From the NCBI RefSeq assembly GCF_010119245.1, contig NZ_WNKG01000008.1:124001-188000 (forward strand): a stretch of 64,000 bases of DNA, written 5' to 3'. Positions within the stretch are counted from its first letter, which is position 1. The number at the start of each line of letters is the position of its first letter. The position numbers and the translations under genes were made by a program. Below the pieces are notes generated by a model that did not search any database, was not told the DNA's origin, and saw only the letters and a list, made by a program, of their open reading frames with translations. Shown piece after piece: positions 17,175-27,938 of the stretch. This stretch comes from Cyclobacterium salsum. GTDB taxonomy: Bacteria > Bacteroidota > Bacteroidia > Cytophagales > Cyclobacteriaceae.

Positions 17175-18236
17175 ATGGATAAGGAACCCAATCACCGTAG
17201 AAAATTCTTGAAGACAGCGGCCCTTACTTCCAGTATCTCAGCAATGGGTATTCTGTCTGCTAAAGGCCAATCAATGCAACACTCAGAAGTTTCGGAAAAG
17301 CTACCCCGGGAAGTATGGGTGGCAGGTATTTCGCAAACAGATATTAACGTGGATACGGCCGAAGAAATGTTCGAACGGATTTTTGCCTTAATGGAAAAGG
17401 TGTTGGTGAACCAACCCGACATAATTTGCTTACCGGAGGTTTTTCACACCTCCAACGTGGCAAAAAAATATACCCTACCGGAGAAATTAGTCCTTTCCAA
17501 TAACGTTTTGCCTCGCATGGAGGCTTTTGCTAAAGCTAACCGTTGTTACCTGGTGGTTGCGGTAAATACGGAGGAAAACGGCAACATATTTAATTCGGCC
17601 GTCTTATTAGACAGAAATGGGTCACGGGTTGGTGAATACAGGAAGACCCACCTGACCGAAAATGAAATAAATAACGGACTTACACCCGGCCCACTTGATC
17701 CGCCGGTATTCCAGACGGATTTCGGGAAAGTCGGCATACAGATATGCTTTGATGTATTGTGGGATGATGGGTGGAAATCGTTGAAGGATAAGGATGCTGA
17801 AATCGTTTTCTGGCCGTCTGCCTATGGAGGTGGCCGAAGTCTACAGGCGAAAGCCTTGCTCCATAGGTATGTACTTGCCACCAGCACCCGAAAAGGGAGT
17901 TCCAAACTTTGGGATATTACGGGCAGGGAATTGGCACAAACCGGGTTCTGGGAAAAAAATTGGTATTGTGCCCCTGTAAACCTGGAAAAAGCATTTTTAC
18001 ATACCTGGCCTTTTGTTCAGCATTTTGATAAAATCAAGGAAAAATATGGGCGGAAAATTCGCATTACCACCTTTCACGAAGAAGAGTGGTCGGTAATTGA
18101 GAGTTTATCCCCGGAAATCTTAATTGCCGATATCCTGAAAGAATTTAACCTGAAAACCTACGACCAACACCGGCATGATTCTGAAATGGCTCAAATCAAA
18201 GCCAGAAATTCAATGGCATTGAAAAAAGTTGACTGA
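17175..18236 (+). CDS. Tat-exported carbon-nitrogen hydrolase (nitrilase superfamily)
   Basis: This 353-residue enzyme has a Tat signal (RRKFLK at 8-13 then a weak hydrophobic stretch to about 31). The nitrilase catalytic triad is complete: Glu88 in LPEVF, Lys157 in YRKTHL and Cys191 in IQICFD. Members hydrolyse amides, N-carbamoyl compounds or nitriles. Export of a nitrilase-fold enzyme by Tat is less usual than cytoplasmic location and suggests a periplasmic amide substrate. It is not in an operon; the next region downstream is a decayed glycosidase on the other strand. The exact substrate is unknown. Confidence 0.88.
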   Translation: MDKEPNHRRKFLKTAALTSSISAMGILSAKGQSMQHSEVSEKLPREVWVAGISQTDINVDTAEEMFERIFALMEKVLVNQPDIICLPEVFHTSNVAKKYTLPEKLVLSNNVLPRMEAFAKANRCYLVVAVNTEENGNIFNSAVLLDRNGSRVGEYRKTHLTENEINNGLTPGPLDPPVFQTDFGKVGIQICFDVLWDDGWKSLKDKDAEIVFWPSAYGGGRSLQAKALLHRYVLATSTRKGSSKLWDITGRELAQTGFWEKNWYCAPVNLEKAFLHTWPFVQHFDKIKEKYGRKIRITTFHEEEWSVIESLSPEILIADILKEFNLKTYDQHRHDSEMAQIKARNSMALKKVD

Positions 18237-19159
18237 TTTGCTAAACCAGCATCTTTGTAAACATTTTGAAAAAACGAAGCGTGGCGCAGTGTAGATTAAA
18301 TAATATTCTTCCCAGCCTTGGTTTGTTTTTATTCCTACCGATGAAGTGGCGTTTATTTGGTCAGCAGTTCCCATTTTAAAATAGAAACAGAAAAAAAGAA
18401 TATGAAACATACTTAACAACTCAACTGAAAAAATAACATCTGTGAGCAGCGAGGCGATAGAGTTCGTATCGGTCCTTATCATTAACAATCGGTTGGCTAA
18501 TTTTTTCGCGGTATTCCAGAATTTTAATGCCAGCTACCTGATCCAGATCCTCCAGCGTTACAAAATCGGACCACGTCTCCTGTACAAAATCATCGCCTTT
18601 AAATCGTGACTGGTGATTGGTAAGCAAGGTTCCCCAGGGTTCTCTGGCAGCCATGTCTCTGCCCATTAAATTGATGGTTTGGAAATTAACCTCTCTTCCA
18701 GATATGCAGAAACCAATCACCGTTTTGATAAGCGAATTGATACGGGTCGGTCTGATGTACCATCAACTTTCCTTTTTGCTTAGAGGGCAGCACCTCAAAT
18801 GATCCGGACAAGCCATTCATGGCCGGGTCATTGGACTGGGACTCCCAGTTCCAGATTCCTGTTTCCTTGCAATAGACTCTTGCCTTAAATAATGATCCAC
18901 CATCATTAAACCCGTCTACCGTAACGCTGCTACCTCAAGGTAGGGTAAAAACTAATTTCAGGTCCAATTCATAGAAGGGATCTTTCCCCTTTTCGGAAGT
19001 GTGGAAACTCAATTCGTGTACTCCATATTGAAGTGCCTGTTTCGAGTCTCTTTCCATGACGTTTTGGCCTGCACAGTGGATGCCATACAAAAAGAAAATA
19101 ATGATAAAAAAATGAAAAGCAATTACTGGTTTCAGGGGAATAACTGCCTGATTAAACAT
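18237..19159 (-). pseudogene. Decayed DUF5060/DUF4038 (apiosidase-like) glycoside hydrolase
   Basis: Three frames must be joined to read this relic. It starts at ATG 19159 with a signal-like N-terminus and a DUF5060-type sandwich (HELSFHTSEKGKDPFYELDL). It is frameshifted near 18935 (FTLP then stop), continuing in another frame as SVTVDGFNDGGSLFKARVY...SNDPAMNGLSGSF and QNGDWFLHI. Near 18695 it jumps to a C-terminal barrel segment (GREVNFQTINLMGRDMAARE), so the catalytic middle is deleted. A last scrap, FFQNVYKDAGL, is readable in yet another frame at about 18233-18275. The intact family is a TIM-barrel glycosidase that acts on plant or algal glycans. All lesions are direct observations; family naming rests on the DUF5060/DUF4038 motifs. 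Confidence 0.78.
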
Positions 19160-19369
19160 ATAGATACGTCAACTAAATTGGCCAATGCAATATCGAATTA
19201 AAACAAATTCACGAGATCTTTCTAAATAAGGACTCATTCCATTTCCGTCAGGTCAGGGACTATTTCTCCGCAGCGGAAGGAATACAGGTATGGTAAGTAA
19301 AAATCTCGTAGGACTGGCGGGTTTGTAACTAACTACGCATGGAAAAGGAAAGATATTTAGCTAAATGAT

Positions 19370-20095
19370 TTAGTCTTTCTTTGGCCGAGAGAAAATCAGG
19401 TCGTCGACCTCCGGGTTCAGGTCCACCTCCTGCAAGGTGATACTTTGGACAAATTGACCATTCACTTTCACTTCTGTAAAATGAGGAATCATCATGCCAT
19501 CCACTTCCTGATAATCGCTCAGGTAAGTTTCGACGAATTGCCCCTTCATCGGGCCCGTCGCTACACCTGACTTCTGCATGACAGGCAAGTAGTATTCTTT
19601 GTCAAAGTAGTAATAGACTACTTCCCCATTCTCTTTTGTCAGCCTGATCTCATAGGTGGGTATACCCTCTAGTTCAATGGCGCCTAATAATTCAACGGTA
19701 TGCCCTTTTTTTTCATAGTCGATAAAGTCGTCTTCAAATTCGTTTACCATACCTTCTGCCATTTCCGCTGGCATGGCTTGCGGATCGGGCCCGGTATGCA
19801 TGGGAAACAACCACCAGGCATCTTCTCCATCATAGGCCTGAATCATGGACTGACCCTGAATGTCTACTTCTACCCGTTTTTTATTGGGTCGAGCCTGGGT
19901 AATCATTCCCGTAAATTCCATCCCTTGCATACGCATCAAACCTTTCATCCGCATCGTAGTAAGCTTCCTCCAGTTTTCGATACCGCCAGTATTTTCAAAA
20001 TAGTGGGCCAGCACTTCAGTAGCTTCCCTGTCTTGTGCTTTCAAAGCCAGGGAGAATCCAGCCAGGGAAATAAAGAGAACCAAACGCTTTAGCAT
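19370..20095 (-). CDS. LolA-like outer-membrane lipoprotein-sorting-type protein
   Basis: This 241-residue protein has a Sec signal (1-20, LKAQ) and the half-barrel pattern of LolA/LolB-like proteins: HYFENTGGIENWRKLTTMRMKG near the start, successive amphipathic strands, and ITLQEVDLNPEVDDLIFSRP at the end. In Bacteroidota many such proteins are not the housekeeping LolA but accessory periplasmic lipid- or hydrophobe-binding proteins. It stands alone, preceded by a gene-free gap containing a 21-bp palindrome. Confidence 0.75.
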   Translation of the reverse strand: MLKRLVLFISLAGFSLALKAQDREATEVLAHYFENTGGIENWRKLTTMRMKGLMRMQGMEFTGMITQARPNKKRVEVDIQGQSMIQAYDGEDAWWLFPMHTGPDPQAMPAEMAEGMVNEFEDDFIDYEKKGHTVELLGAIELEGIPTYEIRLTKENGEVVYYYFDKEYYLPVMQKSGVATGPMKGQFVETYLSDYQEVDGMMIPHFTEVKVNGQFVQSITLQEVDLNPEVDDLIFSRPKKD

Positions 20096-20441
20096 TTTAT
20101 AACTGGTTTATTTTAAAGCAAATCCCATTCAATGCACAACCCCAAACGGTAGTTTTTGAGCCCAGGGCATTGGTGCCACTCAGCCCACAATACTGTCTTG
20201 CAACAAGTTAGCCATTGGTAATGGAATTACCAATAACTTGGGATTGATAAGGTATAATTTTAATTTACATCCGGAAGCGGTTGGACTAAGTTCAGCATAC
20301 TATTGTTAAAGCTACATCACATAAAAAAAATTACTCCTATGAGAAAATCTCTCGCAGAAGTGAAATCAGTTACCTATGATTGATGGCTAATACATGTAAT
20401 TCTGGCAGGGTAAACGAAGGCATTGCCTGGTTTAAATATTT
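20096..20441. other. 346-bp gap upstream of the LolA-like gene
   Basis: No gene seen. The only notable structure is the palindrome at 20214-20234, listed separately. Confidence 0.4.
20214..20234. promoter_or_regulatory. 21-bp palindrome, operator or small hairpin
   Basis: Arms ATTGGTAAT and ATTACCAAT flank a 3-nt GGA spacer, perfect over 9 bp. It lies 119 bp upstream of the LolA-like start on the minus strand. No U-run follows on either side, so an operator is more likely than a terminator. Confidence 0.35.
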
Positions 20442-21935
20442 TTAATCCAGATCCCCAAACAATTCCAATAATTGAGCAATGATCTTTTCGGAGGCGACCT
20501 CTTCTACCCTATTCGTGGACAGCCAGGTTTCGTACCCTCCCAATTGGTGTTGCTCAGGGGTAGGAAGGTAGCCATAAAGCCCATTGGCCAGGGCAATGGT
20601 AAAGGTATTTTTCATTGGGCTTCGCTCTTTTAATTCCAAACCGATCTCTACAAAGGTCTCAAAAGGAATGGCCCCTATGCCCAAATCTCCAATTTTAAAG
20701 GCCTGGATAATCACGTCAATAGTATCCGGAAAAGTTTCCATCTGCTTGATCCGTTTGGCATAGGTTTTTTCCAGCCGGTGCCTTCCTTCTACTGAATCGG
20801 GCCGTGCAGCTACTTCCCTGACGAATTTGGCCAGTTCAGGATCCGGCCTGCGTACCTTTAGGTTTAGTAGTACCTGTTTGGCCTGTAAAGGCACCCAGTC
20901 CTGGTAAACAATATCGTGATAGCCTTTTACTACGGCCCTGGCTACATCATCTGCTACCAATTTCATTTTGCCATAAGGCGGGTGTTTAACCCTTGGGCCG
21001 CTGAAGTTAATATTGTTAATATCTCCTGAGGTGCCGTTTGACATCATGGCCACAAAGGCCGGGTTTTGACGGGCTGCATCCAGTAGTTCCTGCACCTCAT
21101 CGGCAAACATACCGAAGTAATCAGCGGATATTTCACCGTCCGGAACGCCACCCACGTAATGCAGGGAATAATTGGCTAGCAAGGCCAGCGGCCGTCCATC
21201 TATGGCCTGCACCGACAGGTAAGCTACTTCGGGATCCGTAGGTCCGGCTGGTTCCAGCAGATTCGGATTGCCTACCCCCGGATTCATAACAGCGATGTCG
21301 GTACCTCCAAGTGGATTGGGGGTGGGCGTGCCGGGCTTCATTTTCCACCTACGGTTGAACACATGCTGGGGCACATCAACGGACCCCCAACCAATTCTGG
21401 CAGGTTCGAGGTTCCGAAGAGCGATCTGCACGCCATCGGCAATTCTGGACGCTAAAAATGCCTGGTATTCATCCAGCGGCTCGGATGCATGCCATTCCCT
21501 TCCTTTATCCCCTACACCCCGTGCACTGGTGGCCGAATGGGTATGGGTGGAAGCCATCATCACATGGGATGCCGGAATTCCCGTGGCCTGCTCAATGGTT
21601 TGCTTGGCGGCATCAAACACCTTTTGATCAACACCAACATTATCCACGGTCACCAGCACCAGTTTCGACTCGCCATCATCCAGGACTATGCTTCGGGCAA
21701 ACAACTCGTCATGAACGTATTCTGCAGGTGGCGAATCCCAATTACCAATGATGGGACCACCTAATTTTGGGGTAATATTACTCTTGTACGCTCCAGCCTG
21801 GAAAAACCGGTTGGCATCCTGAGAAAAAGCAGGAAAACAAAGCAGCCCCGCCAGAAAAAGTAACCCAATAGCTAATCCGGGAGCGCAAATGACCCTGTTG
21901 GTATGGATTATATTTTTTAAATACTTCTGTTTCAT
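20442..21935 (-). CDS. Secreted neutral/alkaline ceramidase N-terminal domain-like protein
   Basis: This 497-residue protein carries a membrane/signal segment (about 18-38, FSQ) and the N-terminal domain of neutral ceramidases: FQAGAYKSNITP, then the zinc-ligand motif STHTHS (His131 and His133) and YSLHYVGG. The C-terminal immunoglobulin-like domain of true ceramidases is missing. Such short homologues are frequent next to sulfatases and CAZymes in Bacteroidota and Planctomycetes, where their substrate is unproven; hydrolysis of an N-acyl or ester bond is plausible. It is the last gene after a secreted TIM-barrel gene (54 bp) and a sulfatase gene, all on the minus strand. Confidence 0.85.
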   Translation of the reverse strand: MKQKYLKNIIHTNRVICAPGLAIGLLFLAGLLCFPAFSQDANRFFQAGAYKSNITPKLGGPIIGNWDSPPAEYVHDELFARSIVLDDGESKLVLVTVDNVGVDQKVFDAAKQTIEQATGIPASHVMMASTHTHSATSARGVGDKGREWHASEPLDEYQAFLASRIADGVQIALRNLEPARIGWGSVDVPQHVFNRRWKMKPGTPTPNPLGGTDIAVMNPGVGNPNLLEPAGPTDPEVAYLSVQAIDGRPLALLANYSLHYVGGVPDGEISADYFGMFADEVQELLDAARQNPAFVAMMSNGTSGDINNINFSGPRVKHPPYGKMKLVADDVARAVVKGYHDIVYQDWVPLQAKQVLLNLKVRRPDPELAKFVREVAARPDSVEGRHRLEKTYAKRIKQMETFPDTIDVIIQAFKIGDLGIGAIPFETFVEIGLELKERSPMKNTFTIALANGLYGYLPTPEQHQLGGYETWLSTNRVEEVASEKIIAQLLELFGDLD

Positions 21936-21989
21936 AGTGCTAGTTGTTTCTGATCTAATAAGTTAGATATAAAAAGCACGGACCTTGCC

Positions 21990-22838
21990 TCAAGGACTTA
22001 GACTTTCAAAATAGGCTACCGCATGCTGGACATCCTTTAGGTTATCCTCCATATTATGCTCACATTCCACATAGACCTCCCCATCAAAGGCCTGCCTATC
22101 GAGTTCGGCAACCACCGCTTCAAAATCAATGATCCCCTCGCCCACCATCCTGTCTTTGGCAGATTGGCCGTAAGCATCCAGATCCTTGAGATGAATGCTC
22201 ATCAGGTGACCGTCGAGCTTTTTTAAACTTTCCACGGGATTAAGTCCGCTTCTGACCCAATGCCCCAAATCTCCACAAGCCCCGAAATTAGGATGGTTTT
22301 TAATCGCAGACAATACCGAATCCGGATGCCAGTAAATACTTCCTGCCTCCTTGGAATGCTGATGAAGCGCAACGTTGATGTCGAACTCTCCCGCAAGCTC
22401 ATCCACCAGATCCCAATGCTCCCGTTTGGGTTCTGTGACCAGGTATTGGACCTTCAAGGATTTGGCCAGTTCAAAGGCGTTGCGCCAATCGGCTTCAGTC
22501 TGTGCTGTTCCTACATACATGGATTTCATTTTTAATCCCTTATCCTTCAACAGCATTTTTACTGTTTTTGCCTCTGAGGGGCCAAGATCTTTCATTGTTT
22601 TGTCGCCAAAATCGCTACCCATTTTATGAAAATCAAAGCCTTCCACGTATGTTACTCCGGCAGCTTTCGCTTTTTCTAAGGAGCTGGAAAAAGGAAACCT
22701 GTTGAAGGAGTACAAAGCTATGCCCATGCGCCAGTCGCTCTTTTCAAGCGAGAATTCACGAACAGGGTTTTTTACCATGCTGGCCATACCCAGCAAGACT
22801 ACCGGTAGGGCTACAAATACCCACATTTTCTTTCTCAT
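21990..22838 (-). CDS. Secreted sugar phosphate isomerase/epimerase-like TIM barrel
   Basis: This 282-residue protein has an N-terminal hydrophobic segment (about 5-21) acting as signal or anchor, then an AP-endonuclease-2/xylose-isomerase-like barrel: MGIALYSFNRFP, VTYVEGFDFH, NVALHQHSKEA, FGACGDLGHWVRSG, SIHLKDL and YVECEHN. The Glu and His/Asp residues at the C-ends of strands are the normal divalent-metal ligands, so it is probably active. Export of this fold is common in Bacteroidota saccharide clusters (epimerase or dehydratase/lyase roles). It sits between the sulfatase (39 bp) and the ceramidase-like gene (54 bp). Confidence 0.85.
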   Translation of the reverse strand: MRKKMWVFVALPVVLLGMASMVKNPVREFSLEKSDWRMGIALYSFNRFPFSSSLEKAKAAGVTYVEGFDFHKMGSDFGDKTMKDLGPSEAKTVKMLLKDKGLKMKSMYVGTAQTEADWRNAFELAKSLKVQYLVTEPKREHWDLVDELAGEFDINVALHQHSKEAGSIYWHPDSVLSAIKNHPNFGACGDLGHWVRSGLNPVESLKKLDGHLMSIHLKDLDAYGQSAKDRMVGEGIIDFEAVVAELDRQAFDGEVYVECEHNMEDNLKDVQHAVAYFESLSP

Positions 22839-22877
22839 AGTAAGTTTATTTTGTTAATGACGTATTTTTTCCTTCAA

Positions 22878-24335
22878 TTACCTGAATGGATTGGTACCCC
22901 ATTCGTACCTTTTGGCCGGGTCAAAATCAGGATTAGGAACCGGATTTTGGGCTTTGGTTTCCGTTTGCCATTTCTTCAATGCGGACTTCATTTCAGCCAA
23001 CTTTTCAGGATAACTGAATTTAAGGTCGGTCATTTCGTTGACATCGTACCGCAAATTATACAGGTCAAACTCGCCGGACACCAGGTTTTCTATGATTTTC
23101 CAGGAACCTTTTCTCAAAGCGGACATGGGCTGCTCGTGATGGTATACGGGATAATGGGTGAACACTTCCCGCTCCGGGTCAAACCTGTTTTCTGTCAGGG
23201 AAGGCACCATAGAATACCCATCAAGCACCTGATTTAGCGGTCGTTCACCCTTTCCCAGATCCAAAAAAGTGGGATAAAAATCAACAGTGGAGACAATGGC
23301 CTCAGAGGTACTAGCCGCTTTTACGTTTTCCGGCCAGCGAACGATTAAAGGCACACGGATCCCTCCTTCATAAAGCGTTCCCTTTCCTGCCCGCAGCGGC
23401 GCATTGTTGGTGGCAATGTAGCGGAGGGGATGACCTTCCGGATAAACGTCTTTGCTGTCGCCTCCCAGGAGTGGGACATTGTCAAATCGGTTATCCACTC
23501 CGCCGTTATCGGAATAGAATATAAATACCGTATTGTCAGCCAGGCCCATTTCATCGATGGCCTCCATGACCGTACCCACGCTTTCGTCTATATGAGAAAT
23601 CATCGCTGCATACACGGCATTGCTGGCATAATCCGGATCCTTCGGTTTGTTGAGGTATTTTTCAATCAAGTCCCTATCTGCGTCCAACTGCACGTGCACA
23701 TCGTAATGAGAAATGAAGAGAAAAAAAGGATTTTCTTTATTCTCAGCGATGAAATCAACCCCCATGCTGGTGAGGGTTTCACTCAGTCGGGCCCCTTCAG
23801 CAGACGTATATTCCGGAACAAATCGGGGCTGGTAAAAGCCACCGCCTGCATACATATAGGCTTTATCGTATCCCCTGTTGTGGGGCAGGTGCTCGGGGTT
23901 ATTTCCCAAATGCCATTTGCCAAAATATCCGGTGGTATAGCCTGCCGATTGCATGGCATTGCCGATAGTAACAATCTTATCTGGCAGGTGCTGAACCGGG
24001 TGATGGGGAACGGTCACCTCTTCGTAAGGGCGCCAATGACCGGGAATAAAGTCGAATATGCCTACTCTGGCGGGATATTGACCCGCTTGTATACTGGCCC
24101 GGGTTGGCGAACAAACCGGAGCCGCATAGGCATGGAGATAGCGCATTCCCTGACTGACTAATTTGTCGATATTGGGCGTCTCGTTGAATCGATTTCCATA
24201 GGCAGGAAGATCTCTTCCGCCGAGGTCATCTGCCATAATCAGGACGATATTGGGCCGCTCCTGGGACAGAACGGTAAAGGAAAGCAGCATAAAGCAACTG
24301 GATAGAAAGGGGATTATCAGGTTTCTCATGGGCAT
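22878..24335 (-). CDS. Secreted sulfatase (S1 family)
   Basis: This 485-residue sulfatase has a Sec signal (1-24, LSQ), metal-binding IVLIMADDLGG (30-40), and the formylglycine motif C-S-P-T-R (Cys75 to Arg79) followed by ASIQAG. Other active-site pieces are FGKWHLG and FYSDNGG. The GFAGH-like spacing and C-terminal LYNLRYDVNEMTDL are usual for arylsulfatase A-like enzymes. It leads the three-gene unit with the TIM barrel and ceramidase-like gene. An internal ATG two codons on is an equally possible start. Substrate unknown; a sulfated polysaccharide or sulfolipid fits the context. Confidence 0.92.
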   Translation of the reverse strand: MPMRNLIIPFLSSCFMLLSFTVLSQERPNIVLIMADDLGGRDLPAYGNRFNETPNIDKLVSQGMRYLHAYAAPVCSPTRASIQAGQYPARVGIFDFIPGHWRPYEEVTVPHHPVQHLPDKIVTIGNAMQSAGYTTGYFGKWHLGNNPEHLPHNRGYDKAYMYAGGGFYQPRFVPEYTSAEGARLSETLTSMGVDFIAENKENPFFLFISHYDVHVQLDADRDLIEKYLNKPKDPDYASNAVYAAMISHIDESVGTVMEAIDEMGLADNTVFIFYSDNGGVDNRFDNVPLLGGDSKDVYPEGHPLRYIATNNAPLRAGKGTLYEGGIRVPLIVRWPENVKAASTSEAIVSTVDFYPTFLDLGKGERPLNQVLDGYSMVPSLTENRFDPEREVFTHYPVYHHEQPMSALRKGSWKIIENLVSGEFDLYNLRYDVNEMTDLKFSYPEKLAEMKSALKKWQTETKAQNPVPNPDFDPAKRYEWGTNPFR

Positions 24336-24472
24336 AGAATAGGGTAAATTAATTACGGAAAATGATCGTTATACAAAATAAATTTACTCAATCGTTAGTG
24401 ATATTGGTTTGCCAGGTTAAAGCGATATCCATGAAGCTGTAAAAAGCAGGCATGGGGCAAAAGGCGATGCAA

Positions 24473-24853
24473 TTACCCAAGTACAAAACCCGCCAGTAAT
24501 TTCTGTACTTCATAAACATCCACCGATTTATTAAACTTCTTACTCACCGCCGGCTGCGGATCACTGGAAATCCAAATTTTTAATTCTGCATCCAAATCAA
24601 ACGTTCCTGCTGTCTCTATACTAAAGCGGGAAATGCTCTTGTAAGGCAAGGAAAGGTATTCGGATTTTCTTCCCGTAAGACCTTGCTTGTCCACCAGGAC
24701 CAGTCGTTTATTGGTAAAAATGAACGTATCTCTGAAAAGCTTAAATCCCGTTTCTATTTGCTCTTCTGCCGTCAGTATTCTTCCATAATCCATTTGGAGG
24801 GTTTCTTTATTGACGGCACCTGCATTACCTAGTATTGAATTGAATATTCCCAT
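24473..24853 (-). CDS. Bacterial PH-domain protein
   Basis: This 126-residue protein is almost entirely one bacterial pleckstrin-homology domain: LTAEEQIETGFKLFRDTFIFTN, KRLVLVDKQG, YLSLPYKSISRFSIETAG and the closing helix VDVYEVQKLLAGFVLG. These small cytoplasmic PH proteins form ring-like oligomers; their function is not established. It lies alone between the sulfatase operon and katG. Confidence 0.85.
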   Translation of the reverse strand: MGIFNSILGNAGAVNKETLQMDYGRILTAEEQIETGFKLFRDTFIFTNKRLVLVDKQGLTGRKSEYLSLPYKSISRFSIETAGTFDLDAELKIWISSDPQPAVSKKFNKSVDVYEVQKLLAGFVLG

Positions 24854-25225
24854 AACCTTGGTTATCAGCGGATCTCTTTAGATTTAATTTACAGGAATAA
24901 ATCTACTCATTTTTATGTGGAGATTTGTTTTCTCCAGGTATAATACCTGATTTTTCCCCTTACATTTCTTTGGTGGTGGTAACTATTAGGAAAACCGCGA
25001 AGATTGGAGATTGAAAAAGTATTGCAAATGGGAATTTGGGGGACAATATCTGTTTATTCTGTTTTACACCGATTCAACCAGGGAAGAAATAAACATCGGT
25101 TTTAATTTAAATCACTTGTTGATTTCAAACCCTCATTTTTCCTCGAAAACGGTCAGTCTCGATGCCACACCCTAGTGGGTATGTAAGAAATACACGTAAT
25201 AAATAATGAAAAACGCCAGGATAAG
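24854..25225. other. Gene-free spacer downstream of katG
   Basis: No gene, promoter or repeat was recognised in this stretch before the katG terminator. Confidence 0.4.
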
Positions 25226-25261
25226 AACAAAAAGCCAGATCCGAGGGTCTGGCTTTTTGTT
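25226..25261 (-). terminator. Intrinsic terminator after katG
   Basis: A perfect 14-bp stem (AACAAAAAGCCAGA and its complement) has an 8-nt loop at 25240-25247. It lies 43 bp past the katG stop. Confidence 0.85.
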
Positions 25262-25304
25262 AAATTTCTTTCACCCAATTAGCGAAGACTTACAAAGTCG
25301 CAGC

Positions 25305-27596
<2,292 letters not shown>

Positions 27597-27608
27597 TTAC
27601 TTAGACAA

Positions 27609-27616
27609 CAAATATA
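27609..27616 (-). promoter_or_regulatory. Candidate -7 element of katG
   Basis: TATATTTG on the minus strand fits TAnnTTTG exactly, 33 bp upstream of the katG start codon. No good -33 element is seen at the expected distance, which would suit an activator-dependent promoter. Confidence 0.4.
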
Positions 27617-27638
27617 GTATCTATCATTTAATTATTTT

Positions 27639-27675
27639 CATTGATTTTATCAATACTCTTTTGAAAAAATCAATG
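27639..27675. promoter_or_regulatory. Inverted repeat upstream of katG, possible redox-regulator site
   Basis: CATTGATTTT and AAAATCAATG form perfect 10-bp arms around a 17-nt spacer, and a nested palindrome TTGATTTTATCAA overlaps the left arm. The site lies just upstream of the katG -7 element, where OxyR- or PerR-like proteins bind in other bacteria. Regulator identity is a guess. Confidence 0.35.
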
Positions 27676-27889
27676 ACCCGCTAAAATGATTCCTTAAATT
27701 ATAAAGTCGCCTCAAACGCTTTGTTAAGTAACAAAAAGAAACTCCTCCGTTGGATTTGAAACAATTCCAGAAAACATCCCCCTGGCTTATCATCTAAAAT
27801 CATAACTCGCAACCCTTAGGCCAGGGTTTAATAACTAACGGTGAAAATTAATTAAGTTCAAATAACATATTTATTTATTCAAATTACAT

Positions 27890-27920
27890 TTTGATGTATT
27901 TAAAATTAGTATTACTTTTG
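27890..27920 (+). promoter_or_regulatory. Consensus Bacteroidota promoter of the LRR lipoprotein operon
   Basis: TTTG (27890-27893), a 19-bp spacer and TACTTTTG (27913-27920) match TTTG-N19-TAnnTTTG exactly. The start codon follows 18 bp later. Confidence 0.7.
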
Positions 27921-27938
27921 TAGTAGCATTTTTAATTT

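Noticed and set aside
23430-24161. 243-codon open frame on the plus strand opposite the sulfatase gene
   Set aside because: It is antisense to a sulfatase with complete motifs, shows no domain or signal pattern, and its composition is that of a reverse-strand shadow.
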